DNA of 64,000 nucleotides, from positions 6,448,001-6,512,000 of the forward strand of contig JAWZSP010000001.1 of assembly GCA_034401135.1 (NCBI GenBank), read 5' to 3'. The stretch is from Volutella citrinella. Taxonomy: Eukaryota > Ascomycota > Sordariomycetes > Hypocreales > Nectriaceae. Made by a program: the position numbers and the translations under genes. The notes beneath the pieces are model-generated. The model made no database searches. It was not told where the DNA came from and saw only the letters and a list, made by a program, of their open reading frames with translations. This document shows, in pieces, positions 11,821-21,926 of this stretch. The stretch's first letter is position 1; each line of letters begins with the position of its first letter.

Positions 11821-14013
11821 CTACACGATGTGAAGCTCGGTCTCTTGACCGCCCAAACTTTCGCCATGCATGATACCCTCGCAATATGTCTCACCAATTA
11901 TTGTCCATCCCGCAGTTCCGGAACCTGAGCTCTGCTTCCTAATCACAAAGGGCACCGTAGAGCCCAAGAGGACAACAACCACATCGCCAACCTGTAGCTC
12001 TTTAGGCCCAGTGCCAACATGACCTCCGTCAGTCAAATATAGAATCTGACCAATATTCTTGGCCATGTCGTTGGAAAGTGTGCTCATTTTCTTGTTCAGC
12101 TCTGGATCAAGACCAACCCTCGTCAATCCCTCGTCGAGATCGTTGAAACGAAACGAAGCAAATCGCCGCCGAAGTCTAACCCATTTGGACACGAGCACCA
12201 CAGCTGCTGATGCGAGTGAAATAGCCACAAGATCAAGAGTAATGAGAGTGACGGCCTTTACCGCCTTTGTCATGGCTGCTACTGGATTTGTGGCCCAGAG
12301 CTGAAGCTCGTCAACCTCGCTTGCTGGGAACCAGTACCAGGGTGTATTACCGACGGTACCAACGATGTTGTTGATGTGATAGGCGCGAGTATTGCTTGCT
12401 GTGTCAATCAACCTCTTTCCAAAAGCACGTGCCTGTTTTGTTGTTCTCAGCAACTCATCGTTTGCATTGTCGGGAGATTCATTAGTGGATTGCCACTCCG
12501 ACAGGCCGAAACCGGCTATGCGGATGGTCGCCATTTCGACGTCCGTATTTATTCGAGACTGAGAGACAAATTCATCAATCTCGTTAAAGAACCTGGCGAC
12601 TGAAATGTAGTCAACTTGGTCTTGTGTTTCTACCTCCTGATCCTTGGCTATTGTGTGATGACCAAGTCTCACAATCTTCCCAATCACAATACCACGAGCG
12701 ACCAAACGCCTGGAGGCTAAATCAACAGTTGGTTTCACTGCTACCTCTCCTCCAGCCTTGAAATTTGTTGTTGTCAATGTGAGGTAGCTCAGCGGCATCC
12801 GCAGATCCATAGACCAATCAGGGGTCCATGACGGTAGATTCGAAAGTCGCTTGGGGAACTGCGAGAAAGCTAGTATGTCGAGGTTTTGTGTGGCCAACAA
12901 GGCTGCAATCTCGGTATATGTCTGCGATGCGTCCCCATATTTCACGTTGATTCCTCTCAAGCTACTGGCTTCGGCCAGCCCCATGATGCCGTACACTCTG
13001 TCCTCGGCGAGAGTAGCTCCAACTTTGGGCGCATCTCCATTCGTGTTATACTTGATAACCAAATGTTGGAGTGGATTTCTTTGGCCCAGGATGTGGATTG
13101 CTTTCCTCTCCTGGATTATGCGAATCGGGCTGTTGTTGAGAGAGAAAAGCTCGTTTCGAAGACGAATTTCAGCCTGACTTACAGACTGCTGAACGTGCCG
13201 GATCCAATACGTGCTGTAGATGCTATACCACAGCAAACCGCTTTGAAAGCATTGAAAACACAGTCTGCTAGAGCCGCAAATGAATACCACATCTGGCGCT
13301 AAGCAGATCTCTTGAATGGTCCAAAGGCGGTTGAACCAGGGCCGACGCAGAACGTCTTGCAGACCTTGTAGCGGGAAGAATTGTGCAAACTTCGACAAGA
13401 GCATCAGGACGTCATCTCGATCCTCTGCAACTACTCCAGTGACTTCAAAGTCTGGATTCATAACCGCATCGAAAACTTGTGGGAAATGAGCCTTATTTGG
13501 ACCACTGATGAAGCGGCCTAGAACTCCTTCCTCGCACACTCGTTGGACGTGATCGAAGTAGATGTTGGACTTGTTCGTTTCGGGGCCCAGCCAAACCAAC
13601 AGCTGGGTGCATTTTGCGTAAATATCATCCATCATCTGCACCTGGCTGGCTTTCTCCTGTTCGTCCTTTTGATTGATGCATAGTTGATCCACATAAATTG
13701 GCCGCTTCGTTTTGATAGTGGAGAGTGCGATCTCTAGTGACCTGTAGATTCGCAGCTCACGAGTCCCCTTGGGGGTCTCGACGAGAATACGGCGATCAGG
13801 GGTGCGGCCCTTTGTGTCGCCCCATACGTAAGAGAGCGTATCGTATTCGCAGGAACTATCGTCGACAGTGATGAGTTCAATGCGCAGTGTGTCTCGTAAA
13901 AGAGTGCGCGCAGGTTCAAGGAGCTTCACGAGCCGGAAAGCACGGGGACGACGAGCAAGGGAAGAATACTTGTATTCTGGGGCATTCGGAGGGCCAATCA
14001 ACGGCAGCACCAT
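11821..14013 (-). CDS. HET-domain protein (heterokaryon incompatibility type)
   Basis: One uninterrupted frame of 730 residues. The PF06985 domain is clear: YDTLSYVWGD, then IYVDQLCINQKDEQEKASQV and MMDDIYAKCTQLLVWLG. Further down are RPWFNRLWTIQEICLAPDVVF and LPSWTPDWS. A hydrophobic segment (ITLDLVAISLASAAVVLV) near residue 610 may be a membrane anchor or a buried helix. The frame has an ATG 16 codons upstream at 14061, but the ATG at 14013 sits in ACCATGG and is preceded by an ATATAAAG element, so it is preferred. Some HET proteins trigger cell death when unlike hyphae fuse; most members, like this one, have no known partner. Confidence 0.88.
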   Translation of the reverse strand: MVLPLIGPPNAPEYKYSSLARRPRAFRLVKLLEPARTLLRDTLRIELITVDDSSCEYDTLSYVWGDTKGRTPDRRILVETPKGTRELRIYRSLEIALSTIKTKRPIYVDQLCINQKDEQEKASQVQMMDDIYAKCTQLLVWLGPETNKSNIYFDHVQRVCEEGVLGRFISGPNKAHFPQVFDAVMNPDFEVTGVVAEDRDDVLMLLSKFAQFFPLQGLQDVLRRPWFNRLWTIQEICLAPDVVFICGSSRLCFQCFQSGLLWYSIYSTYWIRHVQQSVSQAEIRLRNELFSLNNSPIRIIQERKAIHILGQRNPLQHLVIKYNTNGDAPKVGATLAEDRVYGIMGLAEASSLRGINVKYGDASQTYTEIAALLATQNLDILAFSQFPKRLSNLPSWTPDWSMDLRMPLSYLTLTTTNFKAGGEVAVKPTVDLASRRLVARGIVIGKIVRLGHHTIAKDQEVETQDQVDYISVARFFNEIDEFVSQSRINTDVEMATIRIAGFGLSEWQSTNESPDNANDELLRTTKQARAFGKRLIDTASNTRAYHINNIVGTVGNTPWYWFPASEVDELQLWATNPVAAMTKAVKAVTLITLDLVAISLASAAVVLVSKWVRLRRRFASFRFNDLDEGLTRVGLDPELNKKMSTLSNDMAKNIGQILYLTDGGHVGTGPKELQVGDVVVVLLGSTVPFVIRKQSSGSGTAGWTIIGETYCEGIMHGESLGGQETELHIV

Positions 14014-14451
14014 GGTAGCGGCTGGTGCCAAGGTTGCTTTATATGGGTACACAGCAAGCAAGGTCCCATTGCTTCAGTTAAATTGCCTCACTCCACGAGC
14101 AATGCCGTCAGCCTCGCTTAATCGGCTAATATCCGGACACAGCTGCATACCCCTGCGTTCGTTCCCACGTTCTGCTGCCGCTCAATTATGAATTTATGAT
14201 AGACGTGGGAGGACAGCGGACAATAGTAAGCTAGCATAGGACCGCTCCAAAGAGTGGATATGCACCTGGAATAGCTTCGCAAAACTTGATCGACTCCAGT
14301 GGTTTTAGCTCAGGCAACATTTGTCTTCCACGTGACCGCAACTCACGTGGTGAGGCATTGCGTCCTCAGGCAGCAACACGTGTAGTGTCAGTGCCAAACT
14401 CCTTCGTCCTGACGTGAGAAACAACCACATTTCCGACGACAAGCCTTAGCC
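14014..14451. promoter_or_regulatory. Divergent promoter with three CACGTG boxes
   Basis: The region between the HET gene (minus) and the GNAT gene (plus) holds CACGTG palindromes at 14329-14334, 14344-14349 and 14377-14382. This is the recognition core of bHLH regulators (and of some bZIP proteins). Three in 54 bases is more than chance would give. They are 70-120 bases from the acetyltransferase start. Confidence 0.5.
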
Positions 14452-14991
14452 ATGGACGAAATCAGCATTGCCTTCCCTCCCGTCACTTCTTGTGTGGATT
14501 CAAATCTCACAAGCACACTTGCCACCATTGTCAATACGTCCTACGCCGCCGCCGAGACCGGTATCTGGATCCCGGGCCATGAGCGAACTAACCCCGAGGA
14601 AATCGCCCAATTCATTCGAACCAGTTGCCTCGCCATCGCTTCTTTTGGATCTAAACCAGTAGGGTGTGTTCTTTTCAAGCTCCTCTCTCCTAGTCTATCC
14701 AATTTTGGCCTTTTGTCGCTCGACGAGGCATACCGTGATAGGGGAATTGGCAAGATGATGGTTCAATTTGCCGAAGAAGAGAGCCGACGGCGAGGCTGTG
14801 CAGCCATTTCATGCGAACTCGTGGTTCCAACCCAGCATGAGCACGCGTTCAAGGACCGACTGCAGAAGTGGTACCAAAGAATGGGGTACAATATTGTAAA
14901 GGCAGACAACTTTGAGAAGTTTTATCCTGAATTCATCAAGTACCTGGCAGGTCCAGTAGAGTACCGAGTTTTTGAGAAGGCGCTACTATGA
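14452..14991 (+). CDS. GNAT-family N-acetyltransferase
   Basis: An intronless gene of 179 residues. The acetyl-CoA pyrophosphate loop is YRDRGIGKMMVQFAEEESRRRGC (R-x-x-G-x-G, residues about 98-120). It follows the strand FGLLSLDEA and the earlier strand PVGCVLFKLL. A C-terminal WYQRMGYNIV block (motif B) completes the fold. It transfers an acetyl group from acetyl-CoA to an amine; the acceptor cannot be told. The start codon is in GCCATGG. The upstream CACGTG cluster may regulate it. Confidence 0.85.
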   Translation: MDEISIAFPPVTSCVDSNLTSTLATIVNTSYAAAETGIWIPGHERTNPEEIAQFIRTSCLAIASFGSKPVGCVLFKLLSPSLSNFGLLSLDEAYRDRGIGKMMVQFAEEESRRRGCAAISCELVVPTQHEHAFKDRLQKWYQRMGYNIVKADNFEKFYPEFIKYLAGPVEYRVFEKALL

Positions 14992-15174
14992 TGGAGAAGA
15001 TACGGACCAAAACTCTCAAGTTTGTGGGGGAACTAGACAAAAGTTGGACTAGGAGTGGTGCGTGGTTCACTGAGTCAATTGAGTACAATGCCAACGTCTC
15101 GCTGCCTATGGCTCGTCTATTTGACACGAGAGCGATTTATTGATGCATTTAAGCCAGCAAAGTACGTTGATAAG

Positions 15175-16212
15175 TTACAGTGACATCCTGCCAGAAAATC
15201 GAGTCCTCTTCTGCCTCCTCAGATCACGCTTCTTCTGGCATCCCTTGCCTGGAGTCGGGACCGGAACCGGCTGGAGTGCAGTAGGCGTAGCAGGGACAGC
15301 GGTGGCAGATGAGTTGGAGTTGATGGGAACAACAGACGCGGCAGCAGTCGGCTCCGGAGCATCTCCTCCAGCGGTCGGAACAGATGAAGCGGACGGAGCT
15401 GCTGGGCTGTCAACGGGATCATCACCCTTGGCGGAATCCTCCAGGGGCGTGCAATCTCCGTCACTCTCTTGGCCGTTCAGCACGTTCACAGTGCTGTCGT
15501 CGCATGCATTGGGCCAGGCACGGGGGCCAGGCGGCGTGTATTGACGCAGGGGCGGCCAGTACATGTTCACCAGAATACCAGGATCAGTCGGGTCGTAAGC
15601 GCCCGGAAATTTGACAGTAGGGCCGGGCGTTCCAGTGCCAGCGCCAGTGACCTTGATCTGCGCGCATCCCATGTAAAACTGAGCCTCGTACAGATTGGCG
15701 CTGTGCAGAGCAATGTGCTCGCCGCGCATGAGATATTCGCCAGCGGGGAGTTCGGCGGGGAGTTTGAAGGTGAAGTTGCGGACACCACCACCCACAAAGG
15801 ACGACCATAGCATGGGATCGGCCGTCTTGTTGATAAAGGTTGACTCGTAGACCTTGAACCACTCGCCGTCGCCCTTGTAGCCCTTTGCCGTTGTTGGTGC
15901 CTTGCTCAAGTACACCGACAGCGGTCCTGGGTGGCCAATCATCTCGTTCATCTTGAACCCAATCTGGTCACCGGCGGCCACGGTGAAGGTCTCAGTGGCC
16001 TCCATGATGTCATCGTCGATGCCGCCTGCGTTGCAGATGATGTCTGTCGAATTGACCATCAAGATGGGCCCGTTGCCGTTCTTGGTCTTGCGGACGTATT
16101 TGTACGCATCCGTCATTTCACCATTGACGATGAGCGACTCGAAGTTGTAGTGCGCAGCAACATGTCCGGAAAGGAACGAAAGGGCGGCGACTGCGGACAC
16201 GGAGAGATGCAT
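15175..16212 (-). CDS. AA9 lytic polysaccharide monooxygenase (former GH61), secreted
   Basis: Single exon, 345 residues. The start is set at 16212 because the copper site needs the mature N-terminal histidine: signal peptide MHLSVSAVAALSFLSGHVAA is followed by HYNF. The longer in-frame ATG at 16401 would bury it. The second copper histidine is in MIGHPGPLSVYLSKAP and the axial tyrosine in FYMGCAQIKV. AA9 enzymes oxidatively cleave cellulose or hemicellulose outside the cell using O2 or H2O2 and an electron donor. After the catalytic domain comes a Ser/Ala/Pro/Thr-rich tail of about 100 residues ending in a basic stretch (CQKKRDLRRQKRTRFSGR) instead of a CBM1, and no GPI signal. Confidence 0.92.
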   Translation of the reverse strand: MHLSVSAVAALSFLSGHVAAHYNFESLIVNGEMTDAYKYVRKTKNGNGPILMVNSTDIICNAGGIDDDIMEATETFTVAAGDQIGFKMNEMIGHPGPLSVYLSKAPTTAKGYKGDGEWFKVYESTFINKTADPMLWSSFVGGGVRNFTFKLPAELPAGEYLMRGEHIALHSANLYEAQFYMGCAQIKVTGAGTGTPGPTVKFPGAYDPTDPGILVNMYWPPLRQYTPPGPRAWPNACDDSTVNVLNGQESDGDCTPLEDSAKGDDPVDSPAAPSASSVPTAGGDAPEPTAAASVVPINSNSSATAVPATPTALQPVPVPTPGKGCQKKRDLRRQKRTRFSGRMSL

Positions 16213-17094
16213 GCTGAACAGTTTGTTCTGTCGAGATTGGTAGAGAATGTGGTGGTTGGGCAAAGGTGTTTGGAGAAAGAATGTACAGTGAAAATGCTGA
16301 GCGTCAAGCTCTAGCCTTGTGAAAAAGAATGGAACGGAAGAAAGAATGAATACCAAAAATGAGAAGAAGAAGCTGTCCAGCACTGGAGAGGTTGTGTTCA
16401 ATGTGAGGAGAACTGATATTAATATCTAATGAATCAAGCTGATGGTTTCTATCATGAACCCTGTTTCCATCCCAACTTTTTATTAAAGTTTCAGGTGTCT
16501 TTGACAGCTTGCCATTCATTCGCGGGGAGGCGAAGGCTTGTTTCGGAACCCGGTTAGTGCGGGCGCGGTTGTGCTCGCGGTCGCGGTCGCGGGCGGCTGG
16601 AAATGCGAATATTCTAGTCCCTGGCATCGTCCGCCAATGCAATTCGATGACTATGCTTGGTAGGCAAAGGCTAATCCAAGTCAGGCCGGCAGATACAACC
16701 TTGGCAGGGGACGGAAAAACTGAGGGGATGTTTGAGATATGCGGGTTACCCTGTCGCTCGCTTCACAATTGCTTGGCAGCAGCGCTAATACAAAATCGGT
16801 CTTCATTTCAAAGCCTTGGATATAGGACGGAAAAATTGATGGCCTGATGTCTGTTTGAGATAACAAGGGGACTATTACCCCATCCTCCACCGCCCTTACC
16901 CGCCTTTGCGTCCTTATCCGCCCTTAGCCGCCCTGCTTCGACACTCGCCAATCTCCATCCGCGTTCAAGACGGCTTATCTGATCAAGGTCGAACAGCCGA
17001 GATATGGTCACATGGGTACCGATAACCACATGCTGATTTCCAACGGGAAACCACAAAGAAATATAGTTCAACTATTCCGGGCTTGACGCATGTC
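16213..17094. other. Intergenic region between LPMO and monooxygenase
   Basis: About 880 bases. They hold a GC-rich simple stretch (CGCGGTCGCGGTCGCGG, near 16576-16592) and a TTTATTAAAG element, but no supported gene; the open frames here lack any protein-like pattern. Confidence 0.35.
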
Positions 17095-18429
17095 TCAGGG
17101 AAGCTCAAGCTTCCTAACATCCCGAGCAAAGTAGTTCGTCCTCCAGTTCGAAACCATGAGGTAGATCCAGGTAATGTACTCCATCAAAATGCCCAACAGC
17201 CACGAGGAGGATGAGCCGGCTTTGCTCCACCGGAACATGGTTTCGTTATACAGCTTCTGGATATCAGATCTTCTTAGAGACTCGTAAGCTGAGATGACTC
17301 CTGGTATTCCTCTTGATTTGCCCTTGCTGAGCACGTGGGCAAAGAGAACACCGTCTTCGATGGCGATGCCAGTGCTCTCACCCTGAGGCGGCATCTGATT
17401 TTCATCGTTTTCGTCAGTAAGGATTCTAAGTTGCAGGGAGAATAGTAAACTCACCGCATGCGCTGCATCCCCTAGAAGGAGAACTCTGCCCTTGCTCCAT
17501 ACACCCCCAGGAGGGAGCATATAGACAGGGTAGAAGAACCACTCACAGTCAGCAATAAGGGGCTGCAGACCTCTCAGCTCACCCCCTTCAAAGCTAGTCA
17601 TTATACTCTGTTTCAGGGCAGCCTTGTCATCTCCTACTGCTTTCCAACCCTCTCTTGCATTCTCCTTCTCTGCCATCTCCATCGGCATAACAGCCGCTAG
17701 GTAGCCCTGCTCCCTCGATGGCTCAAAAAATGATATGAGAAGCGACCCGCCACGAGCTGATACCATGGCTGAATCCTGAACAAGAGAATTTCCGTCCTCT
17801 GTCGTTACAGAAAGCTTTCCAGGTGCAGACGCCTTGACATATCCGTACGAAACAGTACGGCCAGAGTACTCCTTCTTGCGGTCGGGGTCCACAACAGCGC
17901 TCCTGACGAAAGAGTGGATGCCATCGCAACCAAGGAGGACGTCACAGTGTATGGCCTCCTCTGGGCCATGTTCTTCCATTCGTGCGGTTACACGAACAGG
18001 ACCTTGTCCATCCTGTTGGCCGTCGAGTTGTTGAATATCCAGTACCTTAGCACCATACCTTACGTCGACCTGCTCTCTGGGCAATTCGTGGACGGCATCG
18101 GCCATGCATTGAACAAGGTCATGCCTCAGGACCCTCAACACATCTGCATCTGGGAACACTCGGCCAAGCATCTTGCCCGTCCGATGTGACACGACATTAA
18201 TTCCACGCACAGGAATGCCCAGCCTTCGCACGTTGGTCCCAACGTTGAGAGCATCGAGGTACCGCAATGCGAGGGGTGTCAGGTTGATTGCGCCGCCTAA
18301 TGTTTCGATCTTGGGCCGTAACTCGAGGATGGTGATACGGATGGAGGTATCTGGAATGGCTGTTTGGGAGAGTGACAGGGCCGTCGCTAGGCCTGTCGGG
18401 CCTGCGCCGACAATGACGATATGCATCAT
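17095..18429 (-). CDS. FAD-dependent monooxygenase (salicylate hydroxylase-like)
   Basis: Exons 18429-17455 and 17394-17095 give 424 residues. The intron (17395-17454, GTGAGT...CAG, 60 bp) contains no stop and is a multiple of three, so unspliced RNA would also translate. Splicing joins GRVLLLGDAAHA to MPPQGESTGIAIEDG, which is the family's second FAD motif. The first FAD motif IVGAGPTGLATALS is at the N terminus and the DG motif is VLLGCDGIHSFVR. The enzyme should hydroxylate an aromatic or related compound with NAD(P)H and O2. A hydrophobic C-terminal segment (WLLGILMEYITWIYLMV) suggests membrane association. The start could be either of two adjacent ATGs. Confidence 0.88.
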   Translation of the reverse strand: MMHIVIVGAGPTGLATALSLSQTAIPDTSIRITILELRPKIETLGGAINLTPLALRYLDALNVGTNVRRLGIPVRGINVVSHRTGKMLGRVFPDADVLRVLRHDLVQCMADAVHELPREQVDVRYGAKVLDIQQLDGQQDGQGPVRVTARMEEHGPEEAIHCDVLLGCDGIHSFVRSAVVDPDRKKEYSGRTVSYGYVKASAPGKLSVTTEDGNSLVQDSAMVSARGGSLLISFFEPSREQGYLAAVMPMEMAEKENAREGWKAVGDDKAALKQSIMTSFEGGELRGLQPLIADCEWFFYPVYMLPPGGVWSKGRVLLLGDAAHAVSLLFSLQLRILTDENDENQMPPQGESTGIAIEDGVLFAHVLSKGKSRGIPGVISAYESLRRSDIQKLYNETMFRWSKAGSSSSWLLGILMEYITWIYLMVSNWRTNYFARDVRKLELP

Positions 18430-19029
18430 TGTAAGTTGTGTCGAAGTTGGTGGGCATGCATCGCCATTCAGTGATGGGAGAGTCTGTCCTTAAATCTGAC
18501 GCTGTGCTGTGATGGCACTTCAGTAATGCCTAAGCTAGACCCTGTCACTGATCCTCAGTGGCTCCCAATCGAATTCCAGCCAACTGAACATGTCCCCACC
18601 CTGCCGTAGCGCCATGGCTGGTCTAGATTTCCCAGTACCCAATAAGAGAGGACTCAGTTGCACGCCACAATTTGAGTTAGCGACGTTGACCAATGGTGAG
18701 AGCCCATGTCAACCAGCTTCTCCGGAAAAAGCGGCACTGTAGCGGGGGCCGGATGTAATCTATCCGAATATATGCGCAATCTCGTCGCATCCGAGAATTG
18801 AATGCGAGCATATCTGACTTGCCTTGTCTAACCCTTTAAGGTAGTGCTAAAGCAGATTATCAAGCAATTTGGTCTAAGCAACAAGCAAAGAATTGATAAG
18901 ATACCCCAAATGAAGCCAATACCCGGGGTTTCTAGCCCCAATGAGAAAAAGATGAACTCGCGGTGCATTTTTGTTGATCGAGCAGCAGCATACAATACTG
19001 CAGTCGCATGCTGAGGAAGTGCTGAGGTA
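18430..19029. other. Intergenic region
   Basis: 600 bases upstream of the monooxygenase with no supported gene or repeat. Confidence 0.3.
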
Positions 19030-19425
19030 ATGTATGCGTCTAGCAAAGAGGAGGGAGTCAAGAAGCAGCTCGTCGATCAGCCTGGATTCGTTCGGTCATT
19101 AGACGACAAATTCGCCCTGTCAATATCCGAGCCCTGGGATGCGGAATCTGGAAACCCTGTACGGTTTATTGCTGTAACACGTGTACCGTGGATCCAGGGT
19201 CAGAATGCCGAATTGGAATAGGGAGGCTACTGCTATGGATGTGAGAGGTCATACAAGCCCCCAGGCGACTGGAGGAGGCAATATACGCCCCTCTCTTTTG
19301 CTGCACATCTTGAAGAATTCGGCGAAATAGAAGACGGGAAGCATGTGCTTGAGAGAGAGATTCGAATACATGACCTTATCATGGGGCTCATGGTCTCTAC
19401 GCTCCGAATCCTGTCTCAGCTGTGA
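19030..19425 (+). pseudogene. Probable pseudogene with one in-frame TAG
   Basis: A single frame of 132 codons is interrupted only by TAG at 19219-19221. Both sides look protein-like: upstream PWDAESGNPVRFIAVTRVPW, downstream GGYCYGCERSYKPPGDWRR and FAAHLEEFGEIEDGKHVLER. The frame continues unchanged after the stop to TGA at 19423. The simplest history is TGG to TAG (Trp to stop), giving AELE-W-GGYCYGC. The CYGC pair followed by spaced His resembles a metal-binding motif, but I do not recognise the family. Readthrough is possible but unsupported. Confidence 0.5.
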
Positions 19426-19606
19426 ACCTGCCTCCTATGCAACCCTTATCCTCAGAACGCGTCTTGATCTGCTTTTAAAGGCATCTATATTGAATTGCTC
19501 TCTTTAAGGACTTCTAAAACCTTTTGGACGCAAGAGTTTTCGGTAAAAGCAAGCTAATCTAGGAGCAAGTCAGAATTCCTAAATTTTGAAGTCCGCTTCC
19601 AGAGTC
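19426..19606. other. AT-rich tract between two lesioned genes
   Basis: This is TpA-rich sequence just beyond the proposed stop of the F-box gene. On the minus strand it still reads in coding-like pieces (DSGSGLQNLGIL) beyond the stop, so it may be a decayed former 3' end of that gene. Confidence 0.3.
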
Positions 19607-21926
19607 CTAATAGGTGTTAATAGCCGCAATTAAGAGAGGAGGCCTGCAACAGACCAGTTGTGAGTAAATTCCTATGAGTTTATTGCTCGAGGAAGCCAAA
19701 TGTCGCTCGACAACTACGTCGTCCTCCTTCCAAAACTCTGAGTAACCGGGCGGTAGCGTCACCGATTGGCCGTTAGAAAGAAGAAACTATAATGAATCTC
19801 GGGTCAGATCGAAAAACACGTAGAGAGTCTGGAGAGCACTTACGCTGATAGACAAAAGATGCAACATTCGCCAGCTGTAAGTAGCAATGATGCCAATCAT
19901 TCTCTCTCCTCGACTTGATTCAATGTTGAGTGCATGACTTTGGGCATTTGGGGTCTGGGGCGCAAGGGCTTTCCCTAGAAGAGCAGTCTTTGGCTCTCCA
20001 ATCTGGGCATCATATTCAAATTCGACACCAAAAATGCGGGCGCAGTCACCGACATCATCCATGCTCCAAACAGTTACGCGGCTGAGAAGGGGGAGGAGAT
20101 CACCGCTCTTTCCACCAAAAAGACAGAAAGAATTTGGCAGCCACCCACAGATGCCCCATTTTCGTTCTATGCTGACAGTCGAGGGGGTGATTCCAGGACC
20201 GGGGACTCTGGAAACCAAAGGAGGGGCTCTTGTTGTTGAAGACCGACTTGGTGCTCGCAGCCATTGGTGTTTACTGTGCCCCGAACAGACAAGGCGACCA
20301 GTCTTAACGCCTGGGGTAAGATGTCAGATGAGAAACGGCCAGTAACTCTGGGATGAGGGTCACATACATCAAACTGACCCCATAATTCTTGAAGTGGCTG
20401 GCTGGCTGGAACAATGACTTTGTTCGATACGCCTTCATAGTCCCCGACCCACGACGAGACATCATTCGGTCCTCTGATAATACGCAGACCGCGGACGCCT
20501 CGAGCATCCACTGCGACGTGGAAGCCGGTCAATAGAAAGCCACAATTGCTAGTTTTTGACTTCCAGATGGGAGTTGAACTCCATTGACGGGAATAGAACC
20601 CAAGCCGTTTCACTATGCCATCCTCCCGGACCAATTCTAGACCTGAAATGTAACGCTTGGCGTTGATGCAGACAGTCGAAACTGAAATGTGCGTAATTGA
20701 AACATCAATCGTTGAATGGTCGTCGTACAACGGTCGTGATCCTTCGTTGAACGGGCCTTTCAAGGGGCAGAGGGAACTCTCTGCATGCAGCCAGTCTTTA
20801 CCGAGGCTGCAGTTGAGTTGATCATCAATGGGTTCCTTGGTAACAAGACTAGATGACCTCAAGTCTCTGAAGTCAAGGCGACAATCAAGCATGCCACTGA
20901 TTTGACAAGCCAGGGTCCACACACGCCTCCTATTGACCAGCGCTGGATGAGTTGTCAAGTACACGGCCTTGAGATAGGATCGTTCCCATTTCTTTGGCAG
21001 CTGCAAACACTCCACAATCGGCCAAAGATGATGGTTCTCGCGGTCTGGTAGAAACCTAGAGCGCCAAAATAGCTCGCTCAACGAGACGAAAGCACACGGA
21101 CGGGAAGCCAGCCGCACAGAGCGGACGTCAGTTGAATCAAGGTTGCTGAAAACCTGGAGGAGGAGCTCAGCCGGGAGCTTCTGAAACGGATCTCTGGTCT
21201 TCATAACGTTGGCTAGGGTATCATTGGGAAGGCGCTCTGGCTGCGGGTGCGGAAGCTGGCGAGCCCAGGACTCAGGGCTGAAAATGGAGGCATCCGCGGG
21301 GTCATATTTGTGTTCGCAGGTGCCTCGAATGGTGTCAACATTGGCCTCTTCGCCAGGGAAACGGGTGGACTCGGGTAGTCGAGAAACAAAAAGGCCCTCA
21401 TAATCATGTCCCCAATTCATGGCGCCGAAGCGAACAGGCTGCGATCTGCACAAGTCAAAGAGAGCTTAGGAAACCGCTGGATCCTGAAGACGCCCATATG
21501 CTAACCCCAGGAGGTCCCAGCAGGAGCAGTGGAACGGAAATCCCCAGAGGGGGTGAGGAATGATGGGAGGACTTGGTGGATACTTTTCCCCAAACTTGGT
21601 CTTCATCATCCAGAACTCGACCCAATAGTCATCCACTCTACACTCTGAGACGTCGACATCCACGGATGCATCCAGCGGGATCACATAGTTGAACTCGCGG
21701 CGCTCGCCAACGCCGGAAACACGGGCCTCGGCCCATCTCTCCAGGATTGTGTAGACTGTAGCTGGTGAGACACGCGGCGTATGTAGTTACCGGATTATGC
21801 CCCTGTGAGCATACCAACTCGAAACTAGCTCATCTACCGTGTCATATCACGGCCATTTTCGATTGGGCCGCCGCAAATGATGCAATACTCTCGCGCAGTG
21901 ACCATGTTAGGGGCTGGAAAATTCAT
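19607..21926 (-). CDS. F-box protein with a frame break near its C-terminal third (possibly pseudogene)
   Basis: A first exon at about 21926-21851 carries a C-x-x-C start (REYCIICGGPIENG). It is followed by 21761(or 21755)-21506, 21445-20167 and further C-terminal coding 20203-19844 and 19787-19607. The F-box is FQKLPAELLLQVFSNLDSTD, about 40% into the protein, preceded by the RFGAMNWGHDYEGLF block common in this fungal family. Around 20204-20212 the frame moves by one: LLWFPES continues better as VPGPGITPST in the next frame. Either one base was lost here or a 44-base GTTTCC...CAG intron (about 20172-20215) is removed. F-box proteins recruit substrates to SCF ubiquitin ligases; the target is unknown. 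The first junction is uncertain. Confidence 0.6.

Noticed and set aside
15140..15810. Plus-strand open frames opposite the LPMO
   Set aside because: They are antisense to a gene with clear AA9 motifs, and their composition mirrors the Ser/Pro-rich tail.
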